This document shows, one piece after another, positions 1-5,747 of a DNA stretch of 5,756 nt. Below the pieces are notes generated by a model that was given only the letters and a program-made list of their open reading frames with translations, did not search any database and was not told the origin of the DNA. Position 1 is the first letter of the stretch, and every line of letters begins with the position of its first letter. The translations under genes were made by a program, and so were the position numbers. The stretch is from Chloroflexota bacterium (lineage in GTDB: Bacteria > Chloroflexota > Anaerolineae > B4-G1): contig QMOC01000197.1 of NCBI GenBank assembly GCA_003648085.1, positions 1 to 5,756 on the forward strand, in the 5' to 3' direction.

Positions 1-206
1 CCATCCAAGGCAAACATCACAAGCCAATGATGACCTTGAATGACCGCAACGATTGTCACGTAAGGAGTATCGTGATGCCAGTAGACGCAGACCTGGGCAT
101 CCGCATCCTTTAAGACAGTCAGGATGATGCGTTCATAATCGCCGAGAGTGGCCTCCGATGAGGCAGTGGTTTGTAGTTTCTCCAAAGTGTACGGTAGTGA
201 AACCAC
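1..206 (-). CDS. Unrecognised protein, 5' part only (runs off left edge)
   Basis: I do not recognise the family. An open frame of 68 codons runs from a GTG at 204-206 to the left edge without a stop. It begins VVSLPYTLEKLQTTASSEAT (first residue read as Met in vivo) and continues with DYERIILTVLKDADAQVCVY, then WHHDTPYVTIVAVIQG and HHWLVMFALDG. A helical N-terminal half followed by alternating hydrophobic, beta-like stretches looks like a small globular soluble protein, with no signal peptide or membrane segment. It starts 3 bases after the TAG of the DUF262 nuclease gene and is in the same frame, so the two are probably co-transcribed and translationally coupled. A GAGGTGG-like sequence at 219-225 lies 12 bases upstream of the GTG, longer than ideal. 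No in-frame ATG occurs before the residue pair VM near the edge. Alternatives are a readthrough extension of the nuclease or the remnant of one longer protein. Coding status is fairly likely; function is unknown. Confidence 0.55.
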   Translation of the reverse strand, partial: MVSLPYTLEKLQTTASSEATLGDYERIILTVLKDADAQVCVYWHHDTPYVTIVAVIQGHHWLVMFALD

Positions 207-209
207 ACT

Positions 210-1961
210 CTATAGTTTCCACCTCTGCAAACAGAAATCTATAATCTGCTCCCCTCTTTCCTCAACGTCGTCTCTATTGAAGCCAACATTACTGATGTCG
301 AATCCCAGTTTCTTTGTACCGGGTACACGGCTCCTCTGATAGTGAGGGGCCTTGTCTGGCGGGGGACTATTTCCCACCCGCTTGTTTACAGATTCTTCAA
401 GCAGTGTTAGATTCCCTAGCCTGTGAATGTTGTCTAAGTACTCGCGCTCATCTTGAAAACCATAAGCTGGAAAATTGAAGGTTCGCTCTTCAGGAAATAT
501 ATGCTCTATCTGCACATCATCATAAAGGGCAAAGTTCCATTCGTCAAAAGAGGGGTCTTGATGTTTTTCAAACTCCCACAGAATATACTTCACTGCTGGA
601 TTTCTGTAGACACTTCTGGAAAGATACATTTGAAACTCGGTATCCCCCATGAACTGCTCGACGAATCTCTTGATGCTTCTCTGGATTTCAATGGGATCTG
701 GGTTTGTCTTGATTCGAGAGATCGTATTCCTGTACAGATCAGCGCGCGGATCTGTCCCACGCACCTTGTACACTCTCAAATCAAGAGTTTCAATCATCTC
801 CAGCAACTGATTATCAATGAGGCCTTCGGACTCCAAGGATATGAGCAAGGGGTAAACTGTAGCGCTCAAACCTAAGAAAGTCAGCAGCTTTCTGTAAGGT
901 GTGTTCTCTTTTGCTTTCTTCGTTAACTGGCTAAAACTCTCTACAAACCTGCGAAAACTCTCGAGAAAATCGTACATAAACGCGGACAATTGATCTGCTT
1001 CACTCTTGAGCGAAGTGCAAGATTTTTTCAAGAACTCCCTGAATACGTTTTCCGTGGAGATGGTATAATCGTACCCCATATCAACCAACGGATACGTCTC
1101 CACCGCATATTGCGCGAAGTAGTGATAGAAGAATCTCAGGAGCTCATCTTCCGAGAACCTGTATCTGGGATTTCTGATATACTCTATTCCCGCTCTCTCT
1201 CCTGTCTCTTCAATGAAGTCATAGTTCTTGAAAACGTCTCCAAAGATCTCGTTGATGTTACTGCTCAGCTCACTCCCCAGGTATCGTGAAGAGTAAAACA
1301 TCAGGAAACTCTTGGCTTTATCGAGCAAGGTTAGATCCTTACCCCTATCATTAAGGCTCTGGAATGCCTTTATCGCCAGGTTCTCATCTGCCACCTGGAA
1401 TTCCAAAGCAATTGTACTGGCCTGTACATACTTCGTTAAAGCATCTATGTCTCCCCCACCATCTAGATAAGCCCGCACTTGATTCTCAAGGTACTCAAGT
1501 GCCTGTTTCAGCCGTCTATTAGTCTTGAAATTGGCAGGTGGCCCTTTACCGTCTACAAGCGCTTCCAGGAAGCCCTTGTTAAGATTGCCTAATTCTATCC
1601 TGTAGATGTCCCCGCACTTGATATAGCTACTTATTAGGGCCTGTTTCCCCGCCCTGGCCAAAGCGAGAAGGAACAGGTATATAGTCGTCAATCTTTGCTG
1701 CCCGTCTACTACATCGTATCTAGTAAAAGTCCTTGCACTGCTCTCATCATATAGATGGTCACTGGTCTTCCGGAGCGTAATCGTACCCCAGTAATGACGT
1801 GTTTGTGTCGTCAGTCCTTCCTTAATATCGTTCCAGAAATCTTCCCAGTGCTCCCTCTCCCACGAGTAAGCCCTTTGGTAGTCTGGAACTCTAAATACCT
1901 TCCCCGCAAACAATTCAGTTATCTCGGCGGTGTGCGCAGATGGTTTGGTGGTTTCCCTCAT
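210..1961 (-). CDS. DUF262-DUF1524 (GmrSD-like) putative type IV restriction nuclease
   Basis: This is a 583-residue cytoplasmic protein with the two-domain layout of the GmrSD family. The N-terminal DUF262 domain (about residues 10-220) is ParB/Srx-like and thought to bind and hydrolyse nucleotides. It shows PDYQRAYSW (26-34), VVDGQQRLTT (84-93) and FQSLNDRGKDLTLLDKAKSF (200-219). A helical middle region follows (about 225-460). The C-terminal DUF1524/GmrD-type HNH nuclease domain shows IEHIFPEE (485-492, likely catalytic His487), HRLGNLTLLEESVNKRVGN (513-531, with Asn517 and Asn526) and a normal family-like C-terminus ending QRWKL, so the gene looks intact. The ATG at 1959-1961 is preferred because GGAGG lies 5 bases upstream; an in-frame TTG at 1971-1973 overlaps that ribosome binding site. 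Family members (GmrSD, and the related SspE and BrxU) cut modified or foreign DNA and block phages. The target here, modified or unmodified DNA, cannot be read from sequence. GC content is visibly lower than in the thiamine genes, suggesting transfer. Confidence 0.9.
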   Translation of the reverse strand: MRETTKPSAHTAEITELFAGKVFRVPDYQRAYSWEREHWEDFWNDIKEGLTTQTRHYWGTITLRKTSDHLYDESSARTFTRYDVVDGQQRLTTIYLFLLALARAGKQALISSYIKCGDIYRIELGNLNKGFLEALVDGKGPPANFKTNRRLKQALEYLENQVRAYLDGGGDIDALTKYVQASTIALEFQVADENLAIKAFQSLNDRGKDLTLLDKAKSFLMFYSSRYLGSELSSNINEIFGDVFKNYDFIEETGERAGIEYIRNPRYRFSEDELLRFFYHYFAQYAVETYPLVDMGYDYTISTENVFREFLKKSCTSLKSEADQLSAFMYDFLESFRRFVESFSQLTKKAKENTPYRKLLTFLGLSATVYPLLISLESEGLIDNQLLEMIETLDLRVYKVRGTDPRADLYRNTISRIKTNPDPIEIQRSIKRFVEQFMGDTEFQMYLSRSVYRNPAVKYILWEFEKHQDPSFDEWNFALYDDVQIEHIFPEERTFNFPAYGFQDEREYLDNIHRLGNLTLLEESVNKRVGNSPPPDKAPHYQRSRVPGTKKLGFDISNVGFNRDDVEERGEQIIDFCLQRWKL

Positions 1962-1964
1962 CTT

Positions 1965-1971
1965 CTCCTCC
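1965..1971 (-). promoter_or_regulatory. Ribosome binding site of the DUF262 nuclease gene
   Basis: GGAGGAG on the minus strand. Its GGAGG core is 5 bases from the ATG at 1961. This decides against the upstream in-frame TTG at 1971-1973, which would sit inside the site itself. Confidence 0.8.
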
Positions 1972-1993
1972 AATCAGTGCACTTATAGTTTGC

Positions 1994-2028
1994 TTTGGCT
2001 CGATAGAGTGACGATCGAAAATGCCAAA
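1994..2028. repeat. Bulged inverted repeat at the predicted transcription start of the nuclease gene
   Basis: On the plus strand, TTTGGC (1994-1999) and TCGAT (2000-2004) are answered by ATCGA (2014-2018) and GCCAAA (2023-2028). The spacer is 9 bases and one arm carries a 4-base bulge (2019-2022). In the nuclease mRNA it would form an 11-bp bulged hairpin at or near the 5' end, about 32 bases upstream of the start codon. As DNA it could be an operator overlapping the start site of the promoter at 2033-2061. The pairing is visible in the sequence; a regulatory role is inference. Confidence 0.45.
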
Positions 2029-2032
2029 CGAT

Positions 2033-2061
2033 ATTCTATCACAGCCCGCTTTACGTTGCAA
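2033..2061 (-). promoter_or_regulatory. Predicted sigma70-type promoter of the DUF262 nuclease gene
   Basis: Read on the minus strand, a -35 box TTGCAA (2056-2061, 4 of 6 consensus bases) and a -10 box TAGAAT (2033-2038, 5 of 6) are separated by exactly 17 bases. The predicted start near 2026 gives a leader of about 65 bases. The nuclease and the downstream ORF could thus be transcribed independently of the thiamine operon. The assignment assumes an E. coli-like housekeeping sigma factor, which is known in general but untested for this organism. Confidence 0.5.
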
Positions 2062-2124
2062 TCATCAGTGTGTTGCGTAAACACCTCAAAGAGGTTTTTC
2101 CACTCGCTTGAGAAGTCCCGGAAG

Positions 2125-2140
2125 CCGCAACTTGTTGCGG
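2125..2140. repeat. Palindrome 1 of a REP-like pair
   Basis: CCGCAACTTGTTGCGG is a perfect 6-bp stem (CCGCAA/TTGCGG) with a CTTG loop. It shares its AACTTGTT core and tetraloop with the second palindrome at 2180-2195, which lies in the opposite orientation. No T tract follows on either strand, so an intrinsic terminator is unlikely. It resembles one half of a repetitive extragenic palindrome pair. Confidence 0.55.
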
Positions 2141-2171
2141 AATGGCCTGTGCAGACACTCCCTCAGGCGGT

Positions 2172-2183
2172 CGGGGCACCCCG
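2172..2183. repeat. Short GC palindrome overlapping palindrome 2
   Basis: CGGGGCACCCCG is a 5-bp perfect stem with a 2-base centre. It shares bases 2180-2183 with the palindrome at 2180-2195, so the two hairpins could not form together. It may be an alternative fold or simply part of the repeat element. Confidence 0.3.
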
Positions 2184-2195
2184 AACAAGTTCGGG
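2180..2195. repeat. Palindrome 2 of a REP-like pair
   Basis: On the minus strand this reads CCCGAACTTGTTCGGG, with stem CCCGAA/TTCGGG and loop CTTG. Against palindrome 1, the third and fourth stem pairs are G-C,C-G there and C-G,G-C here. Both sides of the stem changed while pairing was kept. The pair is separated by 39 bases and inverted, like a BIME of REP sequences. Confidence 0.55.
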
Positions 2196-2244
2196 CATCC
2201 AATTATGCAACATTCTGATCTAGAAGTGACTCGGCGGGAGACCG

Positions 2245-2258
2245 GCCACAGCAGTGGC
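2245..2258 (-). other. Small hairpin at the end of thiP, without a T tract
   Basis: On the minus strand, GCCAC TGCT GTGGC starts with the last base of the thiP stop codon. No run of T follows (next bases CGGTCTCCCG), so it is not a convincing Rho-independent terminator. It could protect the 3' end or contribute to Rho-dependent or processed 3' ends. Transcription reading on into the nuclease gene is not excluded. Confidence 0.25.
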
Positions 2259-3964
2259 TAAAACTCTCCTACTTCGCCTGCCCGAAAGCGCTCGATCGCC
2301 AGAAAGCCCAGCGTGCAGACGAGCATCAGCAGGGTGGACATCGCCAGCGCCTGGCCGTAGTTGACCGTGCCGGGGCGACCCAGGAAGCGGTAGATGGCGA
2401 TGGGCATGGTGGGGCGCTCCGGCCGAGCGATTAGGCTCGTGGCCCCGAACTCGCCCATCGAGATGGTGAAGGCAAACACGGCTCCCACCAGCACCGCCCG
2501 CGCCACGATGGGCAGGTCCACCTCGCGCCACACGCGCCAGGGCGAGGCCCCCAGGAGCGCCGCTGCCTCACGCAGGCGTGGATGGATGGAGCGCAGCGCC
2601 GGCAGCACGCTGCGCACGACGAAGGGCAGCGCGACGAGCGTGTGAGCCAGGACGACCAACAGTGGCGTCGTGCGCAGGTTGAGCGGCGGCTCGTCCAGCG
2701 CGACGATGAACCCCAACCCCAGCGTGACCGCTGATGTGCCCAGCGGCAGCATGAAGATCGGGTCGAGTAGACGCCGCAGCCACCGCCCCCGTCCCCGGGG
2801 GCTACGAGCGGGGTTTTGACTGTCCAGCACTGCCGCTGCCATCAGCCCTAGCACCACCGAGAGCCCCATCGTCGCCAGTGCGAATCCCACCGAGTTGCGC
2901 ACCGCCGCCACCGGCGGCACGTAGAAGGCCGAACCGCGCGGATTATAGAACAACTGGCGGTAGAAGGCCAGCGATACGCCCCCCGTGGTAGAAAGCGTCA
3001 GGGAGCGCTCGACCAGCGCGGCCAGCGGCGTCACCAGCAGCACCAGCATCAGCACCACGTTGGCCCCGACGACCAGCCATTCGCGCCAATAGCGCGGCCA
3101 CCGCTGCGTCACCTGGCGCGGTCGCAACTCCAGCGGCAGCGTCGTGCGTGCCTGGAGTCGCGTGTAGGCCGCCATCAGCGCGAAGGTGAAGAGGATCTGG
3201 ACGACGGAGAGCGCCGCCGCCAGTGGCAGGTTGAGGTAGTGGATCGTCTGATGATAGATCTCCACCTCCAGCGTGGCGAAGCGCGGCCCACCGAGCACGA
3301 GGATGACGCCGAAACTGGTGAAACAGAAGACGAAGACCAAAAGCGCCGCCGCGCCGATAGCAGGGGTCAGCAAGGGCAGCGTCACCTCGCGGAAGGCCCG
3401 CCAGCGATTGGCCCCCAGCATGCGGGCGGCCTCCTCCAGTCGGGGGTCGAGATTGGCCCAGTAGGTGCCCACGATGCGCAGCACCAGCGTGTAGTTATAG
3501 AATATGTGTGCCAGGAGGATGATCGCCAGCGTATGCTGGAGGTTCAGCGGTGGTCGGTCCAGGCCCAGGAGCCCCATCAAGGCCAGGTTGATCAGGCCGT
3601 GAGGTCCCAGCAGCGCGGTGAAGGCCAGCGCCACGACGATGGTAGGCAGCACGAACGGGACGGTCGTCAACGCCTGAACGAGCGACTTACCGGGGAAGTC
3701 GTAGCGGGCAAAGACGTAGGCCCCAGGCAGCGCCAGCCCCACCGTCAGCAGCGTCGAGAGCGTCGCCTGCCAGGTGGTGAACCAGAGGACGTGCACGTAA
3801 TAGGGTGTGCTGAACAGTTTCTCCAGCGGTGCCAGGCTAAAGTGACCTTCAGGGGCAAAGGAGAGGGTCAGGATGGAGAAGAGGGGGTAGAAGTAGAAGA
3901 GGAGCAGGAAAGCAAGAGGTAGGATGCAAGATGCAAGAAGCAAACGTTGTCCGGCATCCTGCAT
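2258..3964 (-). CDS. thiP: Thiamine ABC transporter permease ThiP
   Basis: ThiP is the inner-membrane channel of the thiamine (and TPP) importer, working with ThiB outside and an ATPase (ThiQ) inside. From the ATG at 3962-3964 it has 568 residues, slightly longer than E. coli ThiP (about 536). Two homologous halves of roughly six membrane helices each are visible. Each half has a cytoplasmic EAA loop that docks the ATPase: EAARMLGANRWRAFREVTLP (178-197) and EAAALLGASPWRVWREVDLP (466-485). CFTSFGVILVLGG (about 214-226) and ISMGEFGATSLI (about 501-512) match the ThiP pattern rather than a generic iron permease. The start is uncertain. This ATG has AGGA 6 bases upstream; an ATG at 3979 has only a weak site; a TTG at 3994 overlaps the thiB stop as TTGA and has GAGGT 9 bases upstream. 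The first codons lie in the inverted heptad repeat at 3921-3974. It is third in the operon after thiN and thiB. Confidence 0.92.
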   Translation of the reverse strand: MQDAGQRLLLASCILPLAFLLLFYFYPLFSILTLSFAPEGHFSLAPLEKLFSTPYYVHVLWFTTWQATLSTLLTVGLALPGAYVFARYDFPGKSLVQALTTVPFVLPTIVVALAFTALLGPHGLINLALMGLLGLDRPPLNLQHTLAIILLAHIFYNYTLVLRIVGTYWANLDPRLEEAARMLGANRWRAFREVTLPLLTPAIGAAALLVFVFCFTSFGVILVLGGPRFATLEVEIYHQTIHYLNLPLAAALSVVQILFTFALMAAYTRLQARTTLPLELRPRQVTQRWPRYWREWLVVGANVVLMLVLLVTPLAALVERSLTLSTTGGVSLAFYRQLFYNPRGSAFYVPPVAAVRNSVGFALATMGLSVVLGLMAAAVLDSQNPARSPRGRGRWLRRLLDPIFMLPLGTSAVTLGLGFIVALDEPPLNLRTTPLLVVLAHTLVALPFVVRSVLPALRSIHPRLREAAALLGASPWRVWREVDLPIVARAVLVGAVFAFTISMGEFGATSLIARPERPTMPIAIYRFLGRPGTVNYGQALAMSTLLMLVCTLGFLAIERFRAGEVGEF

Positions 3965-3974
3965 CTTGCTTCCT
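3921..3974. repeat. Inverted repeat of 7-base units across the thiP start
   Basis: On the plus strand the left arm (3921-3941) is three heptamers, AGGATGC, AAGATGC and AAGAAGC. The right arm (3954-3974) is GCATCCT, GCATCTT and GCTTCCT. The arms pair over 21 positions with two mismatches and one position that becomes a G-U wobble in the mRNA; the loop is 12 bases. In thiP mRNA the stem would enclose the AGGA ribosome binding site and the ATG at 3964. The 7-base period does not fit codon phase, so it is a DNA- or RNA-level structure rather than a protein repeat. Confidence 0.6.
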
Positions 3975-3990
3975 GCCATCTTATGCCATC

Positions 3991-5082
3991 TCAACGCAAC
4001 ACGACCTCAGTCCACGCCTCGACCCACGCCTCACGGTTGGCCTCGATGGCGTCGTAACTCACCTCGGCCGGGTGTTCGGGGATGACGGCGAATTTGGCGA
4101 AGACCTCCGGCAGGGCCGCGTTCTGGTTGGCGGGGAACATGAACATGTGCAGCGGGATGTCCTCCTGGAAGGTCGTGCCGAGCATGAAGTCCACCCAGGC
4201 CTCCGCCAGGTCGCGGTTCTGCGCGCCCTTGAGGATGCCGACGAATTCGATCTGCCGGAAGCAACTGGAGTCGCCGACGACCGCCGCCGTAGGGGCCTCC
4301 TCAAAGGGCTCCTCGGCGAAGTACACCTCCACGGGGGGGCTTGAGGCGTAACTGACGACGATGGGCCGGTCACCCTCCCCACCGGAGCCGTAGGTGAACT
4401 GCCCCCAGTAGGCGTCCTCCCATCCCTCGGTCACCAGCACGCCGTTGTCCCGCAGGTCGGCCCAATAATCGAGCCACGTGTAGGCGCCCGTCTCGCCGAA
4501 GTGGCCGATCGTCGCCAGCATGAAGGCCAGCCCCGGCGACGACGTGGCGGGGTTCTCCACCACCGTCAGCCCTCGATACTCGGGCTTCACCAGGTCCTCC
4601 AGATTCGCGGGCGGGGTCAGGTCCTGCTCGGCAAACCAGGCTTTGTCATAGTTGAGGCAGACGTCGCCGTAGTCCACCGGTAGCGCGCGGTGCTGGGGGT
4701 CGAGTTCCAGGTGGTCGGGAATCTCGGCCAAGAGCGGTGAGGTGTAGGGGTCGAAGATGTCGGCCTCTAGCGCCCGGCTGAGGAGGGTGTTGTCCACGCC
4801 ATAGAGGACGTCGGCCAGGGGATTATCGCGGCTGAGGATGGCCTGGTTGAGGACGACGCCCGCGTCACCAGCCTGGAGGATCTCGACCGTGGCATTGTGC
4901 TGCGCCTCGAACGCGGCAAGGACCTCCTCGCTGATGTCGAAACTGTCGTGGGTCATCACCCGCAGCGTGCGGGTCTCAGGCGGCGTGGTCGCTGTCGGGG
5001 CTTCGGTTGGGGAGGCCGGAACAGGCCCGCAGGCCGCCAGCGCCAGCAATCCAATCAGAGCGAACACGGTTACAGGTTTCAT
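3991..5082 (-). CDS. thiB: Thiamine-binding lipoprotein ThiB (ABC transporter)
   Basis: ThiB captures thiamine (and its phosphates) outside the membrane and hands it to ThiP. The protein has 363 residues. It opens with a lipoprotein signal peptide (1-17, lipobox LAAC with acylated Cys18) and a flexible Pro/Thr/Ala linker (about 19-37), which anchor it to the membrane surface, as expected in an organism without a classical periplasm. The body follows E. coli ThiB/TbpA in order: MTHDSFDISEEVLAAFE (43-59), ADVLYGVDNTLLSRA (90-104), LPVDYGDVCLNYDKAW (134-149), NPATSSPGLAFMLATIGHFG (177-196), VTEGWEDAYWGQF (217-229), VVSYASSPPVEV (242-253) and a Trp-rich C-terminus (Trp353, Trp357). Aromatic residues in the TEGW..Y and C-terminal Trp regions are likely ligand contacts by analogy with TbpA. 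The ATG overlaps the thiN stop as ATGA and has GGGAGGTGAG just upstream, giving strong coupled translation. Confidence 0.94.
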   Translation of the reverse strand: MKPVTVFALIGLLALAACGPVPASPTEAPTATTPPETRTLRVMTHDSFDISEEVLAAFEAQHNATVEILQAGDAGVVLNQAILSRDNPLADVLYGVDNTLLSRALEADIFDPYTSPLLAEIPDHLELDPQHRALPVDYGDVCLNYDKAWFAEQDLTPPANLEDLVKPEYRGLTVVENPATSSPGLAFMLATIGHFGETGAYTWLDYWADLRDNGVLVTEGWEDAYWGQFTYGSGGEGDRPIVVSYASSPPVEVYFAEEPFEEAPTAAVVGDSSCFRQIEFVGILKGAQNRDLAEAWVDFMLGTTFQEDIPLHMFMFPANQNAALPEVFAKFAVIPEHPAEVSYDAIEANREAWVEAWTEVVLR

Positions 5083-5738
5083 CTCTCACCTCCCATTTGC
5101 GTGCTTGCGTGCGTGACTACACATAAGAGCGACCCGCGCCGCACGCGCACGCGGGCCCGCTCCGCCGTCAGCACGTTGCTCACCCCCCGCGCTGGCCCGA
5201 AACGTAAGGTGTCTTCGTGAAGCGGCCACTCCAGCCCTTCGGTTGTCACCCCCACCGCGTCTCCTCCCAGCGGGATGAGGGATACGGTGTCGCCGGGCCG
5301 GCCCTCGATGAGCGCCTCATCGTGAATGAGGAAGGCAGTCTGCTGCCCCTCGACGATGCGCATGTCGAGGCCGCTCAACTCTGGCAGCGCCAGCAGCAGC
5401 AGGTTGGCGATGGTCTGATCCAACCGCCCCCCCAGGGCCGCCAGGATGACGATCTCGGTCGCGCCCTCGCGCACGGCGTGAAGGAGCGCCAGTTCCAGGT
5501 CGGTCTCGTCTTTGCGAGGCGAGAAGCGGATGACCTGCGCGCCGGCCGCCTCCACGCGGGCCTGCTCGTCGGGTGACAGCGAATCGAGGTCGCCGATGAC
5601 GACGTGAGGGACCACACCGGCTACCAGGGTGTGATGGGTGCCTCCGTCGGCGGCGATGATGAGATCATCGGGACGCAGGAGGTCCCGTGCGTTTTGTGGA
5701 TTGGGGAATTCCCCGTTGGCAAAAATGACCGCGCGCAT
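5079..5738 (-). CDS. thiN: Thiamine pyrophosphokinase (thiamine diphosphokinase)
   Basis: ThiN transfers pyrophosphate from ATP to thiamine, giving TPP and AMP, in the cytoplasm. This lets imported thiamine be used directly without the thiamine-phosphate route. The protein has 219 residues, the usual length, and all family motifs are in order: AADGG (29-33), GDLDS (49-53) and KDETDLELAL (76-85), which hold the acidic ATP/Mg-binding residues; then ALGGRLDQTIANLLLL (101-116), and the C-terminal thiamine-binding domain with TEGLEWPL (166-173) and GVSN (185-188). The ATG at 5736-5738 is preferred because GAGG lies 5 bases upstream. A GTG two codons earlier (5742-5744) is possible but falls inside that site. 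It is the first operon gene visible and its stop overlaps the thiB start. Pairing with a thiamine importer indicates a salvage role. The gene appears intact. Confidence 0.95.
   Translation of the reverse strand: MRAVIFANGEFPNPQNARDLLRPDDLIIAADGGTHHTLVAGVVPHVVIGDLDSLSPDEQARVEAAGAQVIRFSPRKDETDLELALLHAVREGATEIVILAALGGRLDQTIANLLLLALPELSGLDMRIVEGQQTAFLIHDEALIEGRPGDTVSLIPLGGDAVGVTTEGLEWPLHEDTLRFGPARGVSNVLTAERARVRVRRGSLLCVVTHASTQMGGER
5085..5094 (-). promoter_or_regulatory. Ribosome binding site of thiB inside the thiN end
   Basis: GGGAGGTGAG on the minus strand, with GGAGG 6 bases from the thiB ATG. It lies within the last codons of thiN (MGGER), so ribosomes finishing thiN can restart at the ATGA overlap. 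It is a near-perfect anti-Shine-Dalgarno match and fixes the thiB start. Confidence 0.8.
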
Positions 5739-5741
5739 CGT

Positions 5742-5747
5742 CACCTC
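5742..5747 (-). promoter_or_regulatory. Ribosome binding site of thiN
   Basis: GAGGTG on the minus strand, with GAGG 5 bases upstream of the ATG at 5738. The last 9 bases to the right edge (5748-5756) show nothing further, so any promoter, leader or riboswitch for the operon lies outside the window. Confidence 0.6.

Noticed and set aside
453..875. Plus-strand open frame opposite the nuclease gene
   Set aside because: It lies antisense within the conserved DUF262-DUF1524 protein and shows no motif of its own. The same holds for the frame at 990-1289.
1980..1988. Alternative -10-like TATAAG close to the nuclease start
   Set aside because: No reasonable -35 box lies 16-18 bases upstream, whereas the pair at 2033-2061 has good boxes and exact 17-base spacing.
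2050..2081. TTTACG ... CGTAAA inverted repeat overlapping the predicted -35 box
   Set aside because: Six-base arms 20 bases apart are expected by chance about this often in a few hundred bases, and there is no further symmetry between them.
2083..2099. Five-bp hairpin (ACCTC-AAA-GAGGT) followed by five T on the plus strand
   Set aside because: It has terminator form only for plus-strand transcription, and no plus-strand gene leads into it. The stem is short and of a kind expected by chance in this much sequence.
3239..3922. Long plus-strand open frame (227 codons) opposite thiP
   Set aside because: Its product is dominated by Gln, Arg, Glu and Gly, the usual antisense mirror of a GC-rich membrane-protein gene. 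The minus strand here has clear ThiP motifs, so this is a shadow.
2258..3964. Identification of the permease as an iron (FbpB/AfuB-type) transporter
   Set aside because: The two-domain layout is shared, but the adjacent binding protein follows ThiB motifs, the operon contains thiamine pyrophosphokinase, and the permease matches ThiP around its CFTSFG and GEFG segments.
3931..4344. Plus-strand open frame opposite the 3' part of thiB
   Set aside because: Low-complexity Gly/Asp/Arg/Val product with no recognisable motif, fully covered by the convincing thiB frame on the other strand.
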